64,000 nucleotides of DNA from positions 3,410,001-3,474,000 of the forward strand of contig CM114274.1 in assembly GCA_050084515.1 (NCBI GenBank), read 5' to 3'. The position numbers and the translations under genes are program-made. Position 1 is the first letter of the stretch; each line of letters begins with the position of its first letter. Shown piece by piece: positions 1 through 12,935 of this stretch. The notes beneath the pieces were generated by a model, which had not been told where the DNA came from, did no database searches, and saw only the letters and a program-made list of their open reading frames with translations. This DNA is from Blasia pusilla (Eukaryota; Marchantiophyta; Marchantiopsida; Blasiales).

Positions 1-341
1 AACATGTGTCACATTAGGAAGGTACCCCAAAGGACAAGTGTCGAGCTCTCAAGCCTATGTTGATGAGAAGGTTGTTGCACTTTATACTATAGATTAGTTG
101 AATATTGAAGATACATATTACCTTTATACCAAAAAAAAGGGAGATGTGGAAAAAGCAAGTAGAATTTTTTTTAAATGAGCAAAGAGATCTTGAGTTCTAA
201 TGAGAATTATAAGGGAGAAAATATAGGTATTTTTATGAATTGGAAAATTAAAAAATCTCTTAGAGAAAGCCGACAGGCCCTACTTTGCACAATAAACTTA
301 TTTAGGGATACACTCTTGCTCAATAAAAAGCAGATTCTTAC

Positions 342-3300
342 TTGGACATAATCCAATCGATTAGATGCTGTATCTATGTCACGACCAAGATCATTGATTA
401 GCACTTCCTGCATGAGCACTATAAGAATGAAGTGAGTAGTAAAAGAAGCAAGTAAAATTGGCAAGGCTTGCTTTTCATTATGATATGAATGTAATTTCTT
501 TCCCCATGTAGACCTTTTGGAAATCATGGACTTATGTACTTTTATTCGCAGGAGGGAGAAAACAATGAGACAAATGTGAATAAAAGAGGATAGAAGAACC
601 CATTATAAAAGACTTAAAGAACCAATACATTTGAATATCACAATCAATTGGAGCAATCATAAAAGGAGGAAATGCATGTTCTTGAGAAAACAAATAGGGC
701 AATGATTGAGATACCTGGCTACTTAGCTCTTCGTGGATTGACATTCCAATGTTGCCCATCCTTTCAACACTTTGGCTAAGGTCATCGAGATCTTGGTCTT
801 GCTCCCTACTCAACTCATGAAGTCAATTGGCCATCATGAAAGGAGGGTCTAGATCTTACAAACAAAGATAACGTGATCATCTTATTTTTCTCCGTGAATT
901 TTCTTCTCAACTCTCTATAGAGGTTCCACTAGCGTTGACTCAAACAAACCTAGCGATTGGTGAATCCCTTTCACAAGTCTCCATCTATAATATAATAAGA
1001 TGAAAAATTATGATGGATTGAACTCCTCCAAAATTCAACACTTGTCTTCTGAGACCCTAAACAGATTTTCATTCCAAGAAGAGGTCTATAAATGTACAAT
1101 AAAATATAATAGAAAGTAAAATAAATATTTAGAAATTGGACCTTAATGAAAATTAGCTAGATTTAAGTTTATTCCATGCATCCCAAGGTTTGGATACTAA
1201 TGGAACATATGCAACAACCATAAGAGTGGGTTTTTTGGTCAAGGTGGCCAGAAAAACCCACTTGATCATTGTAGCTTCCAACTAGATACCTCTTTCTGTC
1301 TTATGTTTGGGGTCATAAAAAATTTTTTGACATCAAGAAAGAGGAGTTTAACCTCTTCCTTGTTGTGTAATTTTTAAACTAGTTTGTCAACTTGTAAGTA
1401 ATTTGAGTAGAAACAAAAAATATACGAAAGTGGGGATACCATGATTCAAGATCTAATAAGCAAAGTTACCATGACGATATGACATGATTTTAGATGATAA
1501 ATTATGAGATAGAGCAATGAAAGAGCTCCAAATTCATTTGAGGTTTATAATATAGCAATAATTGAACTCAAATTTTGAAACATGTGTGATTCTATTTCTG
1601 TCTATGATGCCCAATAAATATATCACTTTACAATATTATGCATAATTTTCTTGGATTCATGTTTTAAAATAAATAACCCCAAAAATATGCACCTACTACA
1701 CTATGATTTTCTTTGGTTTAAATATTTGCAAAATGTGCATCATCTTCCTGATTATCATATTATACATTGATTTTTCTTGGGTTTCGTTTTATTATTAGTG
1801 TTCCCAAAATTTGCATACTCTTCCACACATAAGTGTCAAGACTGAATGTGTGGAAGTGGAGTAGTCGCCAATGAAATCAGAGGAGGTGTAAGGGTTTTGG
1901 GATCAAAAGGAAAGTATGGAATATGAAGGAGAGGGGATGAGGAAATCATGATTTGCATATGTGTTTTGAAACATGGGAGTAGGAGCACTTAAAGTCCAGG
2001 GGAGATATGGAAATCAACTCTTCCTTACTTGATAAGTTGTGTCTGTCTTTCTTGCTCGAATTGAATGTACTCTTCATTTTGAGAGGCCTGACGATTTCGC
2101 TTTGATGGATCGCGGTGCACATCGCGCAATGGAGCTGCCAGAGGGAGCCGTAGTGCATCATCAGCAACTTGAAGCGTCTTTCGAAAACCACTGACCTAGC
2201 AAGAAAAAGATAAATGCCATCAATTACTCAAGGAGTTGCTTGCAATTTTGCAATGGAAGCGAACGATTCAGCCATAATAGATCTTGCTCGTCAAAACTCT
2301 TCCTCTCCAAAGATCAAGAAAAGAAATGGAATGTGATGAGCTATTCGCTTTTAGTGATGAGGTAAGGATCAAAACTACCCTCAATTTCTCGAGGAGTTGG
2401 GGCAATTTTGCATCGGAAGTTGAAAATTAAGCCACAATACATCTTCTAACTACTCTCCTTTGTCAAATATCGGAAAGCACATAAAGAAAATGATGGACTA
2501 TTTGTTTCCAAAGATGGAGTGAGGATCGGAACTATCCTTAATTTCTAAGGGAGTTGCGAGCAATTTTTCACAAATAGACGATAATGGAGCCGTAATACAT
2601 CTTCTTACTACTCTCCTTTGTCAAAATCAGGAAGGACATAAAAAAATGACCAAATCTTCGTTTCGAGAGATGAGGTGAAGATCAAAACTATCCTTAATTT
2701 CCCAAGAAGTTGCATGAAAGTTTGCACCAAAAGTCGGCAATTCAACAACAATACATCTTCTAATTGCTCTCCTTTGTTAAAGATAAGAAAGAACATAAAA
2801 AAAATGAAGTGCCCTTTGTTTATGGAGATGAGTTGAGGATTAAAACTATCCTTAATTTCTCAAGTACGTGCAATTTCACACCAAAAGTTGACGATGAAGC
2901 CGCAATATTTCTCATCATATCTCTCCTTTGTCACAGATCAACAAATGAGATCAAAAGTGATGGAGTATTCACTCACAAAGACACAGGCCATGATCAAAAC
3001 TATGGCCAAGCGACTATGAAATAATGGTAGATTGAATCACCTCACCTCACTTGATTGCAAATTTGTCCACGCTTTACGTTCTTGGAGTTCCCTTGTGTTG
3101 ACGCCGAACTTGACGGGATCCCTCTCAGCAATGGCTATTGCTTTTTCAAGTTCGTCCAACTTTTGATTAATCAAATAAACAAACGGCAGAAACAATAATT
3201 TAGAAATCACATTCCATCACAAAACAATGGGAACGAGGTAAGATGAAAAATCTTCTTTGCAACTCTTTAGCATCAATCTCGTGTAGGAGAGCTTTGATGA

Positions 3301-4657
3301 AGAGCTCTTACTAAATCGGGATCTAGACCAAAGCTATGGATGACATTTAAACACTAATATTACGCGTATATTTGAATTTTGATCATGTCTATAAAATTTC
3401 TTTAATTTGAAAATTTTGAAAATTTTGAAAATAGGTGAGTTAAAAAGTTGAAATAGGAGGAAGAAAGTTGTCATTCATGTAACTAGTAGATACTTGTGAT
3501 GCAAAGGAGAGGCAAATAAGGGGTAATTTAAATTACTCATCATTAGTCCCTCAAGAGACCCAAAAAGTTACCGTATGCGGCTAACGGAACCCAAATCTAC
3601 ATTGGACTCCAAATTATTGACCCTGGAATTGACTATGAATTATGAAGGACACGAATTAAAATGTTGGTGGCTAAAACTATCAAATGTCACTAGGAGGGGA
3701 GTTTGAAAGTTGAAGGGGCACTTTGTAATAATGTAGATTTTGGGAGAACCCTTTCTTGATTTTCAAACACAGCTTCAAAAGTGTGTACAAATATTTTTTA
3801 TGGATATAGGAAAATATTTTTGAATTTTTTAAATATTTTTTTTTACAAAAATTAAGTAGCCTCTGATTATAATATAGGTGTATATATAATCGTATGTAAC
3901 TTAGTGACTTACTTTATTTACTCTCCATATTCTCTTTGCTCTTCGAAAAAAGTTCATCCCATTTTCAAAATACATGTCTCACATAATAATTGCCCCATGC
4001 TTCAAACAATAATATAGAAGTGCAACAGGAATATGTGTAAATTTTAGAGAATAAATTTTCCAAAAAAATAAGAAAAAAGTAGGAAATGATAATAAAAAAT
4101 TTAGGGATAAGAGATAATAAAAAAAGACATTACTGATCTATGATCAAATATAAGTGTGTGTTTCTATCTCCGCTATCTATTGGCATGCCAAATAAGGTAA
4201 GGAATAAATTTACTTGTTTGCGGAAAACATTACTCACATTGAGCGTTTAGCTTAACTCAAAAATGTTACTTTATGTGCTCTTGTTTGTAAAAATTTTCAT
4301 TCTATTGAGAAAGGAATATGGAGAGCATCATAAGAAAATAATGTGAAGGAAATGGAGACATATGCATAGTTGAGCTTGAAAACATTCATCATATCTCTCA
4401 ATATATAGTATACAGATGAAGAAAAATGATTAAAAAATTAAGCTTCCATGGACTCTACCAATAAGTCGAGAAAATTAGCAAACCGCACAAGTCACGAGTC
4501 GCAATCAAAATCAAATAAGGATTAAGGAAGCAATATATCATACTTGCCACTTGATGGTGTCGCAACTAGACATGAGCTTCTTCATTAGAGTGGCCCTCTC
4601 ATTTGAGACTTGAGGAAGCTTAATCCACTCCCCCATACCAGATCTCAGCTGGGAAAT
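342..4657 (-). CDS. SYP61: SYP61-like Qc-SNARE (syntaxin), partial, five exons
   Basis: Five minus-strand exons with GT-AG borders and compatible phases: 4544-4657, 3046-3159, 2029-2195, 715-805 and 342-407 (552 nt, 184 codons, no internal stop). The first two encode the syntaxin-6-type N-terminal domain, with the segment DELEKAIAIAERDP. The third is a linker ending in QTQLI plus a split Lys codon. The last two are the SNARE helix, with DDLSQSVERMGNIGMSIHEE and NDLGRDIDTASNRLDYVQ. The Gln closing the 715-805 exon sits where the zero-layer glutamine is expected. Known role of the family: a trans-Golgi/endosomal Q-SNARE in vesicle fusion. The first coding exon (about 18 residues) was not found upstream, and the last exon with the membrane anchor should lie before base 1. 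The other plant Qc groups (SYP5, SYP7) fit the N-terminal domain less well. The exons look functional, unlike everything else in the window. Confidence 0.82.
2205..2990. repeat. ~155-bp tandem repeat inside a SYP61 intron
   Basis: About five diverged head-to-tail units fill the intron between the exons at 2029-2195 and 3046-3159. Each contains a CTCTCCTTTGTCAAA-like core (near 2300, 2455, 2622, 2766, 2923), a segment like GATCAAAACTATCCTTAATT and a segment like GCAATACATCTTCT. Spacing is about 145-165 bp. Short open frames in the block are interrupted and not conserved between units, so I see no coding role. Confidence 0.75.
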
Positions 4658-7560
4658 CTAAGACATTATCCAAAAACCTCATTCAATTATTCATAGTATA
4701 AGGAACATAAAGTAATTAATAAGTTTCCTCCTTAAATTAAAAATAAAACAAGTCACAAAAGCACCCAAATTGAAAAAAAAAATGGCAAAAAAAGTGAACT
4801 ATAGTAAAGTAAGATGAATAAGCTCCCATATATACATATATATATAGACTTCCCATCAAGAATTAATTATTCCTAATCAAAGAAGCGCTCCTTGATATAA
4901 CTCTTTACTAAGACTTAGAGCAAGATTGAGATTTGATAACTTGTTCACATCACAACTTATGACAATCTATTCATCCTACGTTGGATAAATTATTTATTAG
5001 AATCAAGAATGAAATTATTAGGGATGAATAAAAGTGCAACCAAGATAAATTTTTTGGTTATTTAAACTTATATAAATAAAGGATAATTTTTAGAAAATGA
5101 TCACAAGGTTAACTCCTACATCGAAAGTCTATATAAGATCCAAAAGGCATTGAATTCTTATTAGTAGATCCCCATACTCGTTTTAACTCATCAAGACAAC
5201 ATATGCTACGTAAGGGAAAACATTGAGACACAACATAACACTTCTAAGGAAACTTGAAAAAGGGGTGTAAGGAGTATCCAGGAGATGATATTGACAATTC
5301 GCTTCTTTACTTTAGCATGTCATTAATATTTGAACTTATCATCCTTCTTTATTTATCTCATTTTGGCATATTTTCTTTGTGATATTGGTAGGATTAGTTT
5401 ATGAGTGGGTTTCACTTTTTCTCTTTTTCCATATAGGATTTGACGTGAAGCTTGGATTATGATCATTCCTTTCTTTGATAGATCTCTCATTCTCTTTGGT
5501 TTATAATGCCCTCTATCCTTGTTTATTTTCCTTGTGGGATGTGTTTATTGAAGTGTAATAATGAGTGCTAAATCCAAAAATTGTGCACATAATTGCCAAA
5601 CTTAGCATACTTTGAGTACAGGGTTGGAGAAGAGAGAGTACGCACTGAGTCTTGAACTTCATCTTTGACTAGGTAAAATGGGTCGAGATGTGACATTGTC
5701 TCTTTTCTCACAATCCTCGATGATTGGCACTTTTTTTTTCCGTTCTTGAGAGTGTATTTGTGAGCAACGTGACGTCTTAAATCATTTGGAGATTAGTTCA
5801 CAAAAATCCATATAAGACACTTTTTCTTTCATTCTATCAATCTACCTATGCCCATATGTGCTTCTTTGATTGTTCGTATGTCGCTTCAATACCTGCTTCT
5901 TGTGCAACATCTCATGGGCAATATATCAAAATCAAATTGAAAATAGGCAAAAAAAATAGTTAGAAGTGAAAGTTTGAATGTGGCTAAATTAAGATGTCAT
6001 GCAAATATACGTCCATAACCTACCTATGCTTATGGCCATCTCTAAAAATTTAAGATCCATCTATCTTATGAATCCTAGAGCATCTCTTAAAAAACAAGTG
6101 AACATACCTCAATAAATCATGCACTAGAAATATTTAATCTTCTTGGGATCCATTTTCTAATAGTAATCTCACAGTGATGTAGCACTACAATCGCTACAAT
6201 GTGGCTCAAAGAAATTCATCGATGCACGCCTGGCTTACAAAAACAAAGATGGAACATAACTCAAATGCTCCTCTTTGGGAGTGCCCCCATAAGTGACCAA
6301 ATATATCTTTAGCAAGATAAGGCCTCTTAGAAGAGGACACTTCCTCAAGTGCCATATCCCCTTGATCCTCACAACTTCACAAGCCCAATTAGCATAACCA
6401 AATACAAGGGCCAAAGAATATGCTACCAATAGGCAATAGATGACAACTTCTTCAAGCTTTAAATAAAAGTTGGGGATTTAATTTTTTTTTTCTAATTAAA
6501 TCATGGTTTCTTTAGAAGGAAACTATATTCTTTGAATGGAGGGAATAATACATGCATATGTTTCTTATTTTTTAGAAATGAATATTTGAGAAAAAAAGAA
6601 ACATGCATTATTTCATGAGCTATGAACATTCCTCTCAAGATGTTTACGTGTTGGAGATAGGTTGGACACTCTCTTATTTGGAGGATCTTTGATAACCCTT
6701 TTTATCTTCATAAGAAAAGAAAATGGAGTTGGAATTAAAGTGCATGGGACAACTCATCAAAGAGTATAACAAGGAATAACTTAAAGATTAAATCAACTCC
6801 AAGGCCACAATTGATTGGAGGGAGAAGAGATAAAGGGGAATCCCTGAAACCTAACCACAAAAATTAATAGCAAAATTATATCAACAATGACTACAGAAAA
6901 TTTTTGCGAGCAAGAGGACTTTAGCATGAAATCTCCCGCACCTTCAAATCTCCTCGGAAGCCAATTGGCTTGGACTTATTGCAAAGTAATGGAATTTTGA
7001 CATCTATAATATTAGAGGGTAGTTGTGAAAGGAAAATCTTTTCCTCAATAAAAGACATGGATACATTAAAAAAAAAAAGGACCAAACATCTCAAACAAGG
7101 CCCCATAGATTTAAATACCTCATAAGATAAAGTACCTTTATAAATTTGAATCTTCTTCCATATTGCTACTCCTACTCTAAATCTTCCTTGTGCCATACTT
7201 AGTCTAGTTTATGTGACCAAAATTTCTACCTTTGTCTCTCTCTGTATTATATTGATGCTCTTGCAAACTACTAGAAGAATATTAGATCCTAAATGCAACT
7301 CTTCACTTATTAGAAATGGAATAAATTCTCAACTGTCAAGAATGTACTAAATTGTCTAACAAAGACAAATATTTTGCAAGGCTTGTACTCTTTTCGTAAT
7401 CCTTGGAGTGTAATGATACGATATGATCATCATCTATATTTTTTTTCTAATACCACATACTTGATGAACGATAGTTATAATACTCGTCTAAAAATACAAT
7501 GAATTATGTTTTGAGATCATTTCCTAATCTCATCTAACTATAACTTCCTAGTTTTAGTAA
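4658..7560. other. AT-rich unassigned DNA, probably intron 1/upstream of SYP61
   Basis: No sustained coding frame on either strand. Contents are A/T runs, a short TATATA tract near 4830-4850 and scattered frames under 100 codons without recognisable motifs. Because the SYP61 N-terminal coding exon is still missing, part of this interval is probably its first intron. Confidence 0.4.
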
Positions 7561-7564
7561 ACAA

Positions 7565-7615
7565 TTAAGTACATTAGTTAGTGCATGCATCTTATGCACT
7601 AACTAATGTACTTAA
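7565..7615. repeat. perfect 22-bp inverted repeat with 7-nt loop
   Basis: The arm at 7565-7586 (TTAAGTACATTAGTTAGTGC plus AT) is the exact reverse complement of 7594-7615, separated by GCATCTT. A perfect arm in otherwise decayed AT-rich DNA suggests a recent origin, such as a short fold-back element, or conservation of the hairpin. No transposase gene or clear target duplication was seen. Confidence 0.9.
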
Positions 7616-8129
7616 GTACGCCTAATGACATCCAAGTATTCGAAGTATGCATTCTTATTTTCAACATAATTGTGTCATCACACGAGACGAGAGAGTCTCG
7701 TCACTACGATTGTCTCCCCGATCGAGAAAATGAACCTTGATCCGATATGATGATTCACGACGGAAAAGACGAGTCATATGCACGTATCATGAAGCTTGAG
7801 AAAGAGGGAGATGATATGCCTCAAGGAGGAGGAGCCTCTCCCATGCCTTGAAAGTTGGAAAGGTGAGCTATATACATGTAAGTCACACCGGAGAGGCAAA
7901 TTATACATTTGAAGGAGAGAGAGAGTCTTGATAAACCTCCTTCAATGCATGAGAGGGAGGAGGTATGATCTTCATAGATACAAACCAGAGCTTACGATAT
8001 CTTTCATTCTTTTGGATGAATCACGTCCCCAATTTATTCACCTCCGATTTTGGCACCTCAAGCAGATGTTGCCACATATGAGAGACATGTGTGGAAGAAT
8101 CTCAAGGGCAGAAGGAGAAGTCGAGGGAG

Positions 8130-8420
8130 AGAGAGGATGAATGAGTTCCCATAAGAAGTCGAGGGAGAGAAGGAGGGAATGAATGAGTTCCCATAAGAAG
8201 TCGAGGGAGAGAGAGAGAAAGAGGATGAACGAGTTCCCATAAGAAGTCGAGGGGGAGAGGATGAATGAGTTCCCATAAGAAGTCGAGAGAGGGAGGGGAT
8301 GGATGAGTTCCCATAAGAAGTCGGGGGAGACAGAGAGAGGGAGTGAATGAATGAGTTCCCATAAGAAGTCGAGGGAGAGAGGGAGAGGATGAATGAGTTC
8401 CCATCAGAATTCGAGAGAGA
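8130..8420. repeat. GA-rich minisatellite, seven copies of ATGAGTTCCCATAAGAAGTC
   Basis: The motif ATGAGTTCCCATAAGAAGTC followed by GAGGGAGAG-type purine runs recurs seven times with spacing of 35-46 bp; the last copy has CATCAGAATTCGAG. Read on the minus strand it is a CT-rich repeat. It produces spurious Ser/Leu-rich open frames in two minus-strand frames. Confidence 0.85.
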
Positions 8421-9260
8421 GAGAGAGAGAGAGAAATCTACATGTGCACCGCAGAGAGGGGTAACTAAATTCACGAGAGCGGAGAGGGAGAGTGCGGGAA
8501 ATCACCGAATCACTTGCGAAACTGTAACAGAAATTGAAGCAGACCGGAGAGAGAGAGAGAGAGATCTCAGATTTGGAGGAAATTTGCAGCTACCGACCGA
8601 AATTGAGAGAGAGAGAGAGAGAGATTGAGAGAGAGAGGTCACAACCTTGTAGCCAGGGAATCTATGGCTTGGTTGCATGGTGCTAGAGACCATGTGAGAA
8701 GATGAAGGCTCTCAAACATTGCGAGCGCTAACCATACATCAAAACTGGAAGAGAAATTGAAGGAGACCGGAGGACGAGAAAAATCTCAGACCGGGAAAAA
8801 GCTCGGCTTACAACCGAAATTTCTTGTCAATTTCTCCCGCGGTGCGTGAGAGAAATTCCTCTTCCGCACTGCGGAAGAATTTCACAGCTTACAGCTGTGT
8901 GTGTGAGAGGGAGAGAGATAGTTGAGCCAGCGGAGCAGTGTTCAAAAAGAATTGCTTACGAGTTCAGCAGCCTTGGGGAGTGAATGCAGCCTCTGGTAGC
9001 GTCCTTCGCGATTGCTTGCCTACACCGAATTCACCAGCGGGATGTCTCGTAAAATTTGACAGAAGCCTGTCTGCATCTATTCCAGCAGATTCTCAACGCT
9101 TACGCAGCAATCTTCGAAATAATTAAAGTTACTCCAAGCAAGCAAGAAAATGGAATGCAGAGTTGCAAAGGCTCGAGCGTGCATGAAATGGCGGAACGCG
9201 CTAGCAAGAGGCCAGAGCCCGAAACATACCCCGTAGCGAAGACCTGAGCAAGAAAATGGA
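8410..9260. promoter_or_regulatory. possible 5' leader/bidirectional promoter block with GA/CT tracts
   Basis: Several GA tracts (around 8412-8432, 8549-8562, 8607-8637) lie in moderately GC-richer DNA. Read from the minus strand this resembles the CT-rich 5' leaders of plant genes and lies upstream of the minus-strand SYP61 exons. On the plus side it precedes the epimerase pseudogene. Two diverging genes would make this a natural promoter region. This is inference from position and composition; no TATA box or start site was fixed. Confidence 0.25.
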
Positions 9261-10080
9261 GGGGGAATAAATGTGGAGGTTTGGCAATTCGTCGAGCACA
9301 GATCTTGTGGACGAGCAAGAAATTCTAACGACGCAAAGCCCGAGCAAGAAAGTGGAGAAACAACGCAATACTTTTCGACAGGTCCAGCAAGAGTGCTTCG
9401 GCTACAAACGAATGGCTATAAACCCCCGGATTCCATTTGCTTCTCTGTCCGTTCATCCGGTAGTCGGCAGGACTTCATCTTCAACCGCAGGTGAATTATT
9501 CGCGAGGACAGGGTCGCCAATCCGCGGCCTTCTTTTTCAGATCGTGAATAATTGCAGGTCGCCAATGGCATTTCCGGTCCTTCAATTCTGACCGTTGGAT
9601 TCTCAGAGGTTGGGACAAGCTGGCCTGCAACAACGACACACCTGGTCCTAGTCCCTGGGGAAGAAGAGATGGTGAATGCATGGTCCTGTGGTGAAATGGC
9701 TGGGGTTTGCAGCGGTTGGATTTGCAATGAGAGAAGACGGAAGTGGTGAGTCTTCTTGCGGTTCCGCATGCGATGCGGGCGGGTCGAAATTTCCTGCAAT
9801 TGGATGTAAATGAAGATGTGAGGTGATTCCTTGTGAGTCGGCAACGCGGTTGCGCTTTGTGTCGAGTCTTTCGGAGCGTCCATCAGAAAGGTGTCGAGCA
9901 ACTATGAGTACCGAAGTGGTTGAAATGATGATATTAGGCGCATAGGAATGTATGGAAGATCAGTCTAAAAGTGGCGGGTCACATACTCCTATCACACTAC
10001 ACATTCAAAGCCAGTGAGACTGACCGTATTGGCCTCATCGTGAATCAGTTTCTTACGTGCTTTCTGTCATCCACACAGGG

Positions 10081-12770
10081 TACGTTGGTTACATGGGGTG
10101 CGTTGGACACGTCGGATCACATGTTGGTCCTCGACTCCCACACGATGATCTTAATGTTACTGCCGTGGAGATTCCCCCTGGCTACTAAATCACCATGATC
10201 CAAGCCCAAAATGTGTTCTTTAATCATTTCTTTGAATGCACCTGCACGTTCTCCTCAAGCAGAAGAGTTCATCATTTATCACCTTCTAAAGCAGGAGTTG
10301 GTTGAGAGATACACTGTTTGTTTCCACCACACGCGCTTGATGTGTTTGGAGTCGAGAGTTCTGTCAAGAGTCATTTTCAGGATGATTTACCACGATGGAA
10401 CCTTGGGCATTCGAAGTACTGCAATAGGTTGCAGAGCCTGGTCAAGTCGAGTTCATCAAGGTCGACCTAGCAGATCTGGAGGAAGTATCCTTTATATGAA
10501 ATGATGCGGGAAGTGCTCACAATGATTATGTTTTCTGTTCTAGCTTTTTATAGGCATCATTACAAGGCACGTACTACTCAGCAACACCTGAAGTTGGTTA
10601 ACGAATCACTTCGGTGAGTTTCCGGGGGAATGGGGTTTTCAATTTTTCTTCTTCGGTGAGTTTTCGGGCGAACGGGATTTTCTGACGAGGATATCCGAGA
10701 GGACACATGGCTTTGGTCGTTAGGCAAAGAATAAGAATGGTTTTCTTCTGTGCTTCCAGTGGCTTTGAACTTCGGTTGTTTTGAGCTCAATGCTCCAAGC
10801 GAGAGCATGTCTGAATCTGCTCAGTGGCTCAAGTACATGAAATTTCTAGTTCTCTTCTCTTCTATTTTCTCTTGTAGTCCCTAAAACCCGCGGAATCTCA
10901 CATTTTTCTTAACTATTCGAATAGATACATGGAATCTTTGTATGGCATTCGTTTGATGCAATTGTGCACTTTGCTGCATTCGTCTTGAATGAAGAGCTTT
11001 AATGAGCCATAAGGCAAGTCTGATGCCTCAAAGACCAACTTCGTTCAAGCGGCTCTGACCATTCCATCTCTATTTTATGTCGCTCGTTGATCAGAGTGGC
11101 GCCATGAGTGTTCATTCAGAAGGCCTTTCGACTGGGCTAACTACTCAGGTAAGGGGATTGTTATAACTTGTCTCCAATATAAGTAGGGATGGGTGTATTC
11201 CCTCTTACAGAAGGACGCAAAAAACCATGATTCTTTCCCCAGAATTGCTGCAGAAAATACATTGTTGGAATTTTAATAGTCCTTGATGATCTCCCCGGCC
11301 ATCCTTTGGGATAACCCATGAGGGTTTACTGGTACCTGAAACAAGGCGCATATTGAGTGCCAAACCTACAACCATTTGTGCTGGGGAAGGCCTTCCTGAA
11401 GAAAGGAAATCTGAATTATGTGCATTTAGTGAACTAAGTCACAGGCGACCAGATAGTACCTGTAGAGTCTCTTCGGTGAAAGGCGTCCTCTCATGGACCA
11501 GGCCACCATCTGTTGAAGAACTGCTGCTGCTATATACGAACTTGGAAACATTGTGGACCCGCATTGCATCCAAAAAATTCACTATATTTCCGGTAATGAT
11601 CTGGTAGCACCTGGGAATATCATGCATATCTGCCAGCCAATTTTTTTTTATTGAGAACGGGGATCCTAATGGGTGATCTGAACGATTCCCTATGATTCTC
11701 AGCAGTCAGAGATCTCCATTGAAATGACAACCCTACTGTATTATAATTTACTAATCGGAGAAGAAAGTATGGGCTCAACGTAGTTGTTCAAAGACAAAGC
11801 ACTATGTGCAGTGACGCCTCCGAATTCGAGATTCGAACTGCCCACCATATTAGACTTCACGTAGAATGTAAAAGTTGGTGGACATATATGAATAAGAAAG
11901 CGTATGCTACAGTTTTGAAAACTCACACGTCTTGGCAAGCTGAACCGTGTGTGAGCTGACTATATATGAAGAGAGGTGGATACCAAACGACTCGAATGCC
12001 TGAGGATCGACCGGGATGATGTGTGGGTCTTCCATATCCACTGTAAAGCCTTGCGACAAATGCAATCGAGGCGGACTCAAATGGCCTATCATCCCTTTGC
12101 ATTAGGTGCTACATATTCCTGTGGTAAGCGATCAGCTAGAGTGAGGACGGTTGGGCTGCAGTTACAGAGTTATCTTATCAGTGGTTTAACTCGTGTGATT
12201 CCTGCTGTAGTTTGGATTAAGGTGTATATTCAAGTCTTGGTCCATCAAGTGACAAGTTTCGCCATCAAGTTATACCTTGGTGGTATAGATTTAGGTTTTA
12301 GATAGCCCCTCACTTCATAGTACAAAACCTTAGTCTTACTGCATCCTTGCTTCATAGGTTCTCAACGAATCAACTTACCTCTGAAACTCAGTTGGCTATT
12401 ATTTTCATAGAGTGGTTGAAAATCTTATCCTCGGTGAATCGAAGAATAAGAGTGTTGCTCATGAAAAATCCTCTGCTCGAGGTGAAAACAGCCACCTTAG
12501 ATGATTATATTTTTCTCAGATTGTGAGTATTGTAATGGAATCCCGCTTGGTTTATGACTTGGACAGATCTCTTTTTAATGTGCAGACTCACGGGACTTGC
12601 CTCAGGGACTACATTCATGTTTCGGACTGCGTCAGTGCACTTACAGTTGCGGTGACGCATCTCGTTCCTAGTCAAGTCCAGGCATTCGATCTTGGCATTG
12701 GGAGAGCTTGGGCTGATATGCAGACATGGACAAAAAAATCGATGCTGCCGGTTTCCTCGCAGAGCTATTG
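10081..12770 (+). pseudogene. UDP-sugar 4-epimerase-like (UDP-arabinose/UDP-glucose type) pseudogene, partly inverted
   Basis: Exon-like pieces in family order: a Rossmann dinucleotide-binding motif GCVGHVGSH near 10096-10125 (family consensus GGAGYIGSH); VAEPGQVEFIKVDLADLEEV at about 10428-10487, just after an in-frame TAG; FDAIVHFAAFVLNEE at about 10950-10994; and CLRDYIHVSD plus QAFDLGIG at about 12590-12700. The middle piece, NFLDAMRVHNVSKFVYSSS, is present only on the minus strand at about 11450-11620. Family members reversibly epimerise C4 of UDP-sugars using NAD, for nucleotide-sugar and cell-wall supply. In-frame stops, a frameshift near 10390 and the inverted exon make it non-functional. 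UDP-arabinose and UDP-glucose epimerases cannot be separated from these fragments. Confidence 0.7.
11439..11627 (-). pseudogene. inverted exon of the epimerase pseudogene
   Basis: A minus-strand frame encodes the helix-and-strand segment that precedes the catalytic Ser/Tyr region of GalE-like enzymes: YQIITGNIVNFLDAM then HNVSKFVYSSS, followed by TPFTEETLQV (family TPITEETPQVP). Neighbouring fragments of the same gene are on the plus strand, so this block was inverted after the gene formed. The breakpoints lie somewhere in 11000-11439 and 11627-12580. Confidence 0.65.
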
Positions 12771-12935
12771 AGAGTAACAACTACGAGAAGTTGGTTGAAG
12801 GTTTTTTCATCAACTTTTTGCATGCATGCTCTCTTGCCCTAGAGAGTGCTTTTCATGACTCCATCATTTTACTGAAAATTCGATCGTGTAACGACAGAAA
12901 GTGGATGAACACAAGTGAAGTGTTTTGGTGGTTGG

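Noticed and set aside
8058-8474. Minus-strand 138- and 100-codon frames with repeated Ser/Leu/Gly-Thr-His motifs
   Set aside because: They are translations of the GA/CT minisatellite in two frames; open in both because the repeat lacks stops, not because it is a gene.
9416-9901. 161-codon minus-strand frame
   Set aside because: No motif, and equally long open frames exist on the other strand in the same GC-richer block; treated as chance.
11907-12092. Minus-strand frame as another inverted epimerase exon
   Set aside because: Residues around DPQAFESFG do not align convincingly with the family's strand after the active site; left out of the exon list.
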